A DNA stretch of 64,000 bases from the NCBI RefSeq assembly GCF_907164915.1, contig NC_061864.1, forward strand, positions 13,895,889-13,959,888, written 5' to 3'. Both the position numbers and the translations under genes were made by a program. The notes under the pieces are model-generated. The model did no database searches, was not told where the DNA came from, and was given only the letters and a program-made list of their open reading frames with translations. Of the stretch, positions 1 through 8,482 are shown piece by piece. Position 1 is the first letter of the stretch. Each line of letters starts with the position of its first letter. The DNA comes from Impatiens glandulifera. Lineage: Eukaryota; Streptophyta; Magnoliopsida; Ericales; Balsaminaceae.

Positions 1-2988
1 CTTTCATCAATTGTTGAAATTGGAAAGAGGATAGGGAATCTGTACTTCGTTTTTGATGATAGAACTACCAATAATGTTTCTGATTTTTTTCTTTTAGATT
101 CTGAAAACAATGTTTCTGATAATAACAATTTTAGTCAGAATGTAAACATTTCAATTATTGATTCTGAAATTCTTCATAAAAGATTTGGACATCCTTCAGA
201 TGAAGTCATTAAAAAAGTTTACCAAAATTCTTTTCATAGAGATAAACATTGTTATACATGTCCATTGTCTAAATCACATAGATTACCTTTCATGAATAGC
301 ACAACTAAAACTAACAAAATATTTGAGCTTATTCATGTGGATTTGTGGGGTCCTTATAGAGAAGAATCTGTTTTAAATTGTTCATATATGTTAATTATTG
401 TTGATAATTTCTCTAGATGTACATGGATTTACTTGATTCCTAATAAAACTTTTGTTTTTGAAAAACTTCAAGTTTTTTTTGTTTTTGTCAAAAATCAGTA
501 TGAGACTACAGTTAAGATAATTAGAACAGATAATGAGACTGAATTCATAAACAATAGATGTTCTAATATGTTTAAATTTCTAGGAATAATTCAACAAACA
601 ACTTGTGCATTTACTCCACAACAAAATGGGGTTGTGGAAAAAAAACATAGACATCTAGTTCAAGTAGCTAGGTCAATTATGTTTGATTCACACATGCCTT
701 CTAAATTTTGGCCATATTCATTACTTACTGCTACATATTTGATTAACCGAATACCTATGAAAATGCTTGATTGGAAAACTCCATTTTTTATGCTTAATAA
801 AACTAATCCAGATTATAATTACTTAAAATTTTTGGATGTTTATGTTATGCTACAAATATAATTCCACAAAAATCAAAATTTGCACATAGAGGAAAGAAAT
901 GTGTATTCATTGGATATCCTATGAATCAGAAAGGATACAATGTGTATGAATTAGAAACTAGAATTATATCTGTTTCTAAGGATGTGATTTTTCATGAGGA
1001 TATATTTCCATTCATGACTAATGAAAATTCATTAGATTATTCTAAAGTTAAATTAGTAAATGTTCCATCTTTTTTACATGATGAACTTGAAGATATAAGC
1101 ATAGAAGAATATGAAAGTGATGTTATGCCTGAATCTTTTACTGAAACTCATCCTGAATCTTCTGCTGAAACTCAAAATGAAATTTCTGTTGAAACTCAAG
1201 TTGAGAATATTTTACCTGAAATTTTAGTTGATAATCAAAATGAAAACTCTCTGCCACATTTGAATATTGAAGAACTTTGTAAAAAGAAGCTCTAGAATTT
1301 CACATACACCATCTTGGATGAAAGATTTCATAAATCAAACTGATATTAGTAAGAAAAATTTCACTCCTTTAACTTTTCCTTTTTCAACTGTTTGTAATGA
1401 TTCTATATATACAAATTTTTTAGGAAACATTGATCAAACACATGATCCAACTTCATATAAACAAGTTGTTTTAAATTCAGATTGGGTTGAAGCAATGAAT
1501 CTTGAACTAAATGCTTTAAATAAAAACAATACTTGGACATTTACACAATTACCGAAAGGTAAAAAGGCCATTGGATGTCGATGGATTTTCAAAACAAAAT
1601 TGCATGCAGATGGTAGTATAGATAAATGTAAAGCACGTCTGGTAGCAAAAGGTTACAATCAAATTGATGGAATTGATTTTCATCAAAGTTTTGCACCAGC
1701 TGCGAAAAATGTAACTATTCGGTTATTGCTTTCATTAACAGCCGCAAATAAATGGCATTTACATCAGATTGATGTAATTAATGCATTTTTGCATGGTTCT
1801 CTTGATGAAGACGTGTACATGACTATATCAGAAGGTTTAAAATCTGAATTTCCAAATCAAGTATGCAAACTCAATAAGAGTTTATATGGACTAAAACAGT
1901 CCTCAAGACAATGGCATTTTGAAATCTCTAAATGGCTTTCAAATATTGGTTTTTTACAATATCAGAATGATCACTGTCTATTTATTAAAAAGATAGGAGA
2001 TCAAATTACTTGTTTACTACTTTATGTTGATGATATTTTATTTGCTGGTAAATCATTGCAGGACATTGAAAACATTAAATCTATAATTGATTCTAAATAC
2101 TCCATTAAGGATCTTGGCAATGCTAAGTTTTTCTTAGGATTAGAAATTATTCATAAAGAAGAAGGTATATATGTGAATCAAAGGAAATATGTCCTTGATC
2201 TTGTGTCTGATTTAGGATTAATTGTTTCAAAGTCATCTGCAATTCCTATGATAAAAGGAGTGAAGTTGATTAGTGATCCTATAAATGATGATTTATGTGA
2301 TGTAAACCAGTATAGAAGACTGGTTGGTAGACTAATTTATTTGAACTTCACAAGGCCTGACATTGCATATTGTGTTCAACAATTAAGTCAGTTCATAAAT
2401 AAACCTTTTAAATCTCATTTTAATGCTGCCATACAGGTGGTTAAATATTTGAAAGGAATTCATTCTTTAGGAGTATTTTATTCTTCAAAAAATGATCTTA
2501 AGTTGTCTGCTTTCTGTGATAGTGATTGGGGATCTTGTTTGGATTCAAGGAAATCATTAACAGGTTATTGTATATACCTCGGAAATTTGCTAATTGCTTG
2601 GAAAACGAAGAAACAACAAACTGTTTCTCGTTCTTCTGCTGAAGCTGAATACCGTAGCATGGCTTCAACAGTGTGTGAATTACAATGGATAACATACTTG
2701 CTGTTAGATTTCAAAATCCAAATTGCCCTGCCAATTACACTTCATTGTGATAACAAAGCAGCAATTCACATTACCGAAAACCCGATTTTTCATGAGCGAA
2801 CAAAGCACATTGATATTGATTGTCATGTGGTAAGAAATAAATACAAGTCTGGTTTTATTTCACTAACACATGTATCATCTAGTATGCAGATTGCAGATAT
2901 TTTTACCAAGTCATTTGAAACGAATCATTTTTTGGATCTTCGACACAAGCTACAACTACAAGATTTTCATCTTGAGGGGGGAGTGTAG
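1..2988 (+). pseudogene. copia pol (integrase-RT-RNase H), two frameshifts
   Basis: Frame 1 is open from base 1. It contains a GAG-pre-integrase motif (RFGHPSDEVI near 190) and an integrase core with the three acidic positions in HVDLWGP, RTDNETEF and QQNGVVEKKHRH. At about 826-833 one base is lost before the FGCLCYAT block. The frame then continues in frame 3 to 1295 and returns to frame 1 near 1260-1275, before RSSRISHTPSWM. Reverse transcriptase follows, with LLYVDDILFAG as catalytic motif (about 2020-2050). RNase H has SRSSAEAEYRSMA and ends in DIFTKSF. Stop is at 2986-2988, overlapping the LTR start. Because of the shifts it is a pseudogene, although the RT-RNase H part (1267-2988) is a long open frame. 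Confidence 0.9.
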
Positions 2989-3351
2989 AAGAAATGTAAA
3001 AATAATTCTGTATTTAGTTGTGAATTTGTTAAAGACTTAGTTATGATGTTGTTAGATAGTTAAGCTAAGTTGTTATAACCATTTATTAGTTATAACCATA
3101 ATTGTATTATGTAATATTAATTATAAAGTTTTAGGTATAATTTGTACCTATAATTAGTTAAGATACTTATTTAGAATAGGTGGGAGTTTTTTTACCTATA
3201 TTGGACTTTGTGATACTATTAATATGAATAAAATATCACAAATCCCTTTATGGGTTTTTCTCTCAATTTGTGTTCTTCATTTCTTTCAAGATTCTCTCTA
3301 CAAATCATTCATATCTCTTCTTTGATTCAACGATTATCGTTGAATCGCACA
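2984..3351 (+). repeat. 3' LTR of the copia element (end uncertain)
   Basis: It starts TGTAGAAGAAATG right after the polypurine tract. The end cannot be fixed because the 5' LTR is outside the window. CA dinucleotides near 3330-3351 are candidates and 3351 is a guess. The AT-rich body contains possible polyadenylation signals (AATAAAA near 3222). Near the presumed end lies a perfect 11 bp inverted repeat with a 1 nt centre (3324-3346). Confidence 0.55.
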
Positions 3352-3600
3352 GAAATGGTGAAGATGAGGAAGAAGAAGAAGAAAGAAGAAATGGTGAAGA
3401 TGGAAGAAAGAAGAAGAAAAAGAGATGAAGAGTCACCTATGATTGATACATTAGAAATTAGGGTTTTGTTTTATGACAATATAATATAATAATGTGGATT
3501 ATGGGCCTTTTATATGGGCTTTGAAAATAGAGAGAAAAGAAAAAAAAATTGTTTTAAATTTTAAGCTTTTATATTAAATAAATAAATAAATAAATATATT

Positions 3601-3767
3601 ATATATTATCAGGCTTGAAAAAGCTTGACAAACCGTCGAGCAAACATTATATGAGCTCGAGTTCGGCTCGAATATTAAACGAGCCGGCTCGAGCTCGGCT
3701 CGAACTCGATCAAAGTCAAGCTCAAGCCGAACTTTGATCGAGCGGCTTGACTCATTTGCAGCCCTAC
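3601..3767. repeat. hAT-like non-autonomous element fragment
   Basis: A strikingly GC-richer block of CGAGCTCG/GGCTCGA words ends in TTTGCAGCCCTA. Read on the other strand this is TAGGGCTGCAAA, a terminal sequence typical of plant hAT-type MITEs. I do not see a matching left terminus or an 8 bp duplication, so it is a fragment or a diverged copy. Confidence 0.4.
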
Positions 3768-4199
3768 TTTATACTATAATTAATACTATGTACAAAAGGA
3801 TGCATATATTTTGGGTTAATGTATTGTAAAGCTGAAAAAACATACCTAATTAAAGAGATTCATCTTCAGATTTCTTGTTAGAATGAAAACGCTCACACTA
3901 ATAAATAAAAAAAAGGGAATAATAGCTTAAAAAATAGCATTTTTTTTAATAAAATCACTGTTAGTTAAAGAAAATCTAGAAGTAATATGTTATCTAATTT
4001 GCAATCCAATTTTTATGCTTGTGACCAAACTCTTTTTTTTATGTTACTATATCAAATCAAATTGTATAATGTGACTATCTCTTGCAAGAAAAAAAAAAGA
4101 CAGTGTCTAAGTCCTCTAGGAAGAATGAGTATAAGTCTCACTACCACAAATTTTTAGCTTAACAAATCATTTGTTTCGAAATTAGAGGAATCTAAATTT

Positions 4200-4880
4200 A
4201 ATTGAACTTTTTTAATTTGATTAAAACGATTTATAAAAAATGATATTAATTAATTTATCCAATACTAATAATTTGAGAATCTAAATTCATACAAAAACTA
4301 GTTTATTTATTTTATTTAAGATGGGTATCATGAGTTGGGCTTACCGAATTGTGCGTAATCCTTTTACGAGATAATATTTAAGGTTTCTTTTTCTTTCATA
4401 CAAAACATTTCATTATATTAGTTGGAAATGTTTTTTTTATATATTTTCTAATTCGAATAAAACTATTCTATTACAAAATGGTATTAATTAATTTATCCAA
4501 TACTAGTAAAATGATTTTACAATTTATACCCAACTCATTTTTTTCATTTTATTTGAGTGAGGTAATATGAGTTGAGCGTACGAGACAACTATTAGGGTTT
4601 CTTTTTATTCTGTTAGGCGTAAAAGTCTATTTTCTTTAGACTTTTTTAAATTATTAAAACCATTTAACAAAAATCATTAATTAATTTATCAAATACTAGT
4701 AAAATAAAATTCTTGATTATACCCGGCTCATTTATTTATTTTATTTGGGTTAGGTAATATGAGTTGGGCTTACCCAATTGCGCGTAATCCTCCTACGAGA
4801 CCACGCTTAGGGTTAGTATTACCGGACAATGTTTAGGGTTTCTTTTTCTTTCTTATAAAACGTTTCATTCCGTAGGTAGT
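4200..4880. repeat. Three diverged tandem copies (~190-240 bp)
   Basis: The segment TTAATTAATTTATCCAATACTA recurs at about 4246, 4484 and 4672 (third copy slightly changed). Each copy is followed by a block with ATGAGTTGGGCTTACC or a variant, then TAGGGTTTCTTTTTCTTTC. Copies differ by many substitutions and small gaps, so the duplication is old. Confidence 0.6.
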
Positions 4881-5384
4881 AAATGTGTTTTTCTTCTTCT
4901 TACACTCTTACATTTCTTTTCTCTACCCATTGGGTAGAGATAGTCGTCTTGAATTTTGGAAAGAACATTTTCTTAGATCTTGTTTTTTTCATTTCATTCA
5001 AGTTTTTTTTTTTTTAAGAATTAAGGAGAACTATCATGATACCCCACGATCATGCCCCGTTTTCAATCAAAGTGCTTCCAGTTGGAATCGAACCCGTGTT
5101 CTTTTGTTATTTTAAGCCGACTTTTACTGGGCTTCTTTGGTAAGCACAATTTTATTTATTTCAAGTTTGGTTTATTTGGAAGATAAATTTTACTTTTACC
5201 TTGTCCTATGATTTATTTAATGGTTTTTGAAGATTATTCATGATGTTGGCAAGATTGCAGGATGTAGTATATAGGACCCGATTTTTCTTCACTCAAATGA
5301 ACATATCTTTATTTGTCACAAAGAGTAGTATTCTGGCATTTATTTTGGACAAAATTATTTTTGATAGAACTCAATGTCCTTTTT

Positions 5385-5840
5385 TTACCCTAATTTAGGA
5401 ATTTTGATAGAGATCTTATATCGGTCATCTTGGTAGACCATCAAGTTTTTTATTTGGATATTTCTCTCCTCTTTATCTTCTCTAGTTATGTATTTTTAAT
5501 GATTGAACATCCATCTTATTATCAGTCTCGATCATTAATTTAATTTAGCCCTAATTTAAGACTTTTGGTTGAGATCTTATATCGGTATCTTTGTAGACCA
5601 TCAAGTTTTTTATTTGGATATTTCTCTCCTCTTTATCTTCTCTAGTTATGTATTTTTAATGATTGAACATCCATCTTATTATCAGTCACGATCATTAATT
5701 ATCGTGCTAGTTTGAGTACTTCTTTTATCCTGATTTAGAAACTTTTGATAGAGATCGTCATCTTTGTCAGTCATTAAGTTTTTTATTTCAATGTTTCTCT
5801 CCTCTTTGTCTTCCTTTTAGTTATGTTTTATAGATAAAGT
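5385..5840. repeat. Triplicated ~165 bp unit
   Basis: Three consecutive units share GAGATCTTATATCGG, CATCAAGTTTTTTATTTGG, TTTCTCTCCTCTTTATC and CTAGTTATGTATTTTTAATG. The first two (5385-5545 and 5546-5715) are nearly identical over most of their length. The third (5716-5840) is more diverged. Confidence 0.7.
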
Positions 5841-6332
5841 TATGTTTATAGATGAAGAGATGATTATCTTATTATTTGTCTATTTCATTCCTGCATAGTG
5901 ACTACTTTGATTTATTTAAAGATATGTTGTTACAATGTTTTTTTATAATATTTTTTGATTGTGATAATTTTTTTTTACTAATGCCTTCTAAGTTAAACAA
6001 ATCAATTATTTTTTATTTTTTTAATTTGTCTGGATTTGAGCAACACGGTCACACAAATATTACATAATTTTTTTTCCAACATCAATTTTTTATATTTATT
6101 TTCAATTATACTTTTTATAATTCAATATTAATTATGAACTTTTCTATTATAGTTAAAATACTTTTGATTTTTTTTCCTTAAATGATATTAAAATATTATC
6201 CCAAAAATTTTTAAAATTAATTATTATGGTAATAACATTTTTATTGTAATATAATATTAGATTTTTTTCCCTTAAATGATATTGAGATATTATCCCAAAA
6301 ATGATATTTTTTAAAATTTATATTCATTATCC

Positions 6333-6479
6333 GGGAAATTTGACGAAATGACCTTGCAAACCGGGTTATTTGACCTGGTGGAATTTTATAATTTTTTTTG
6401 CGCTCGTGGTGTTCTATTTTTTTTTATACGATTTTGCCCTTGTCGCGAAACGCTAAGTGACTTAGCGTTTCGCGAAGTG
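6333..6479 (+). repeat. Left TIR of the MULE
   Basis: Reverse-complement match to 15586-15732, about 90% identical by eye, with most differences in a T-rich middle part. The inner end is a perfect 15 bp inverted repeat with a one-base centre (6444-6474), built from CGCGAAACGCTAAGT and its complement. Confidence 0.92.
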
Positions 6480-6492
6480 GATTAGACGTTTG

Positions 6493-6500
6493 TATAAATA
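6493..6500 (+). promoter_or_regulatory. TATA box, outer promoter of MULE plus-strand gene
   Basis: TATAAATA lies just inside the left TIR. About 30 bases downstream begins a CT-rich leader (TCTCTCTCTTCTCC) followed by a GC-rich CGGCGACGACGG stretch. The minus-strand gene has a mirror-image arrangement at the other end. Confidence 0.6.
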
Positions 6501-6978
6501 CCCAAATAATTTCATTTCCCTAAATTTTTTTCTCTCTCTTCTCCAATTCTCTCCTTCACTCACGGGGGCCGGCGACGACGGCGGCCGGCGGCGACGACGT
6601 CTCCGTTTCCATACAAATCAAACCCGATCCGAGCTCTTCTAACCTAACTAATTCATTTATGTTTATCTATTGCCGATTTCTAACCCTAGATCTATTTTGC
6701 ATGCAGGTTTCTTATACTAGGGTTTATGTGATTTCTCCGATTCTAACTATTTGAACGGCGTCGAGGTAGATCTTCATTCTAACAGTTATGTTCTTGTTTA
6801 GGCTTTCTTCATTTCATAAACCTTTTCATATTTCCTTTATGTCCATCATTTTCTCCGTTTTGTTGATTCTTATTGCTGATATGGTTCATATTGGTTCATG
6901 TTTGAGCATTTCGTTAGGTTATTATTTGTTATTTGTTCATAATTGCTGAAAATCTATGTCTGATAAGAGCGTATGTGT

Positions 6979-7085
6979 TTCCGTTTCAGATCTGCTTACC
7001 GTTTCGCTACGGACTTACCGTTTCGCTACGGACTTACCGTTTCGCTACGGACTTACCGTTTCGCAGTATACCTCGCGATTCGCTA
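6979..7085 (+). repeat. Array of TTACCGTTTCGCTACGGAC units
   Basis: Four near-identical 19 bp units (TTACCGTTTCGCTACGGAC), the last one incomplete, run into CGATTCGCTAAGTA. The core resembles the palindrome half-site in the TIRs. Confidence 0.85.
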
Positions 7086-7473
7086 AGTATCAAGATTTTT
7101 TGTTATTTATAGTTAATCATGAACTTCATTTGACTAGGTATTTACATCACTTCATGGTTATGAAGAGAACATGTGTTAACAAAACAAACCTTCTAATTTT
7201 ACATTGGAAACATTTAGATTCTTCAGAAAATGCCTTTGAAGAATCTATCATTGACCTCCAGATAAGAAATAAATTTCAAACAATTTTCTCTTATCTGGAG
7301 TTCAATGATCGCTTCTTCAAAGACTTTTTCTGAAGAATCTAAATGTTTCCATGTAAAATTATAGGGTTTGTTTTGCTAACACATGTTCTTTTCAAAACCA
7401 TGACTTTGTTGTTGATACCTTGTCAAACGAGATAGATTACCTATGAAACCAATAAAAAATTTTGTACTTGACG
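7081..7473. repeat. Long fold-back hairpin in the MULE leader
   Basis: About 180 nt arms face each other around a short loop near 7271-7285. The inner ~118 nt (7152-7270 against 7286-7403) match almost throughout, for example AACATGTGTTA with TAACACATGTT and CTCCAGATAAGA with TCTTATCTGGAG. The outer part is looser. Such a fold-back in a transcribed leader would give long double-stranded RNA. No protein family is recognisable; the open frame over one arm is incidental. Confidence 0.85.
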
Positions 7474-7487
7474 ATTCGCTAAGTACT

Positions 7488-7586
7488 ACGAGCTCCAGCT
7501 AGGAGAATGGTTTGAATTCGATTTCGTTATTAAAATATATTAGCGAAAACGTATTCAAACCATCTTCTCTTAGCTGGAGCTCGTTG
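7488..7586. repeat. Second, miRNA-precursor-sized hairpin
   Basis: Arms ACGAGCTCCAGCTAGGAGAA... and ...TTCTCTTAGCTGGAGCTCGT pair over about 40 nt with a few mismatches and one small bulge, with an AT-rich loop near 7530-7541. Size and shape are like a plant MIRNA precursor. Expression is unknown. Confidence 0.75.
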
Positions 7587-7589
7587 ACC

Positions 7590-7760
7590 TCCCGATTCGC
7601 TAAGTCCCTCCCGATTCGCTACGTCCCTCCCGATTCGCTACGTGTCTCCCGATTCGCTAAGTCCGTCCCGATTCGCTAAGTCCGTCCCGATTCGCTAAGT
7701 CCGTCCCGATTCGCTAAGTCCCTCCCGATTCGCTAAGTGCCTCCCGACTCGCTACGGAAG
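7590..7760 (+). repeat. Tandem CCCGATTCGCTAAGTCCGT array
   Basis: About nine head-to-tail units of 19-20 bp with consensus TCCCGATTCGCTAAGTCCG. Some units read CTACGT instead of CTAAGT. This is the longest plus-oriented array of the core motif in the element. Confidence 0.9.
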
Positions 7761-7790
7761 TTGAAGAGACGCGCGTACTCACACGCGCTA

Positions 7791-7801
7791 GACCTTATAT
7801 A
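7791..7801 (+). promoter_or_regulatory. Possible second (inner) TATA box for the protease gene
   Basis: CCTTATATATTC is followed about 35 bases later by a CT-rich leader (GACTCTCTCTCTCT). After GTTCGTGGTTAAGGTTAG a likely leader intron runs to TTTTGTAG, immediately before the ATG at 8483. It may be an alternative promoter or the main one. Confidence 0.4.
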
Positions 7802-8059
7802 TTCAAAATATTAAGAACATTTCATTTCAACCGCCCGACTCTCTCTCTCTAACCCATTTTCTCTTCACTGAATCTTGTCAAGCTCGATCATTTCTGCTTT
7901 CTTCTCGTTCGTGGTTAAGGTTAGTTCATTATCATTTTCTGCTTTTTTGTTCATTGGTGGTTTTTGCATGTTAGTGTAATGTTAAGTGTTTCTGTTCAGT
8001 ATATATTTTTCGCCAGTAGGGTTTCTGTTCAGTATATTTTTGTTTGTTGTCATTAGGGT

Positions 8060-8135
8060 TTCATTAGGGTTTCGCTAGGTACCTTCCGATTCGGTAAGTA
8101 CCTTCCGATTCGGTAAGTACCTAGCGATTCGCTAT
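8060..8135 (+). repeat. Short array of CCGATTCGGTAAGTACCTT units
   Basis: Four units carry a variant core (TTCGGTAAGT or TTCGCTAGGT), spaced about 19 bp, within the presumed leader intron of the protease gene. Confidence 0.75.
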
Positions 8136-8330
8136 ACCTAGTTGTGGCCGATCATTTTCTGGTTTTTTGCTTATGGATTTTGGTCTTTGCATGTTAAGTT
8201 TAAGTGTTTGTTTCAGATTTTTTGTTTAGGGTTTTTGCATGTTAAGTTTATTGTTGTTTCTGATTAGTTTCGTATTGTTTCCGATTCGGTAATGCTGTCT
8301 TATGTTCAGTTAACGGCGGTTTCGCTCGGT

Positions 8331-8406
8331 ACCTCTCGATTCGCTAAGTGCCTCCCGATTCGCTAAGTACTTAGCGAATCGGGAGGCACTTAGCGAATCG
8401 GGAGGT
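8331..8406. repeat. Near-perfect 76 bp palindrome
   Basis: Two 38 nt arms meet at AAGT|ACTT (8368/8369). They differ at a single position by my reading. Each arm holds two copies of CGATTCGCTAAGT, so it is two core repeats facing two inverted ones with no loop. Confidence 0.9.
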
Positions 8407-8482
8407 GCCTCCCGATTCGCTAAGTTCTTACGTTTGTATGTGTTTGTTCGAACATTTTTTATGATGTTGTTTCCTTTTGTAG

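Larger units (their letters stand above)
1..3351 (+). mobile_element. Ty1/copia LTR retrotransposon, 3' part, degenerate
   Basis: The window opens inside the pol region of a copia element, so its 5' LTR, gag and protease lie outside. The domain order seen is GAG-pre-integrase, integrase, reverse transcriptase and RNase H, which is the copia order. A purine-rich tract (GAGGGGGGAG) at 2974-2983 directly precedes a TGTAGAAG LTR start. The RT wording HQIDVINAFLHG resembles the Ale/Retrofit group, but the lineage call is from memory. The reading frame is broken twice, so this copy cannot make a full polyprotein. Confidence 0.9.
3352..6324. other. Non-coding stretch with repeats, no gene seen
   Basis: AT-rich DNA between the copia LTR and the MULE. 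It holds the end of a GAGCTCGAGC-rich transposon-like segment (3601-3767), two sets of diverged tandem duplications (4200-4880 and 5385-5840), and a lone tRNA-like B box on the minus strand (5084-5095). Short ORFs here (3250-3489, 4885-5115, 5876-6067) have low-complexity or repeat-derived translations and no recognisable family. Confidence 0.7.

Noticed and set aside
5040..5140. tRNA gene on the minus strand
   Set aside because: A perfect B-box GGGTTCGATTCC and a weak A-box-like stretch are present, but I cannot fold acceptor and anticodon stems. At most it is an old SINE or tRNA remnant.
6956..7333. 125-codon open frame in the MULE leader
   Set aside because: It spans the GTTTCGCTACGGACTT repeats and one arm of the long hairpin. 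The translation is repeat-like with no family, so the inverted repeat explains it.
7590..7760. CRISPR-like array (regular short repeats)
   Set aside because: Spacers are only a few bases and repeated; this is a tandem repeat inside a plant transposon.
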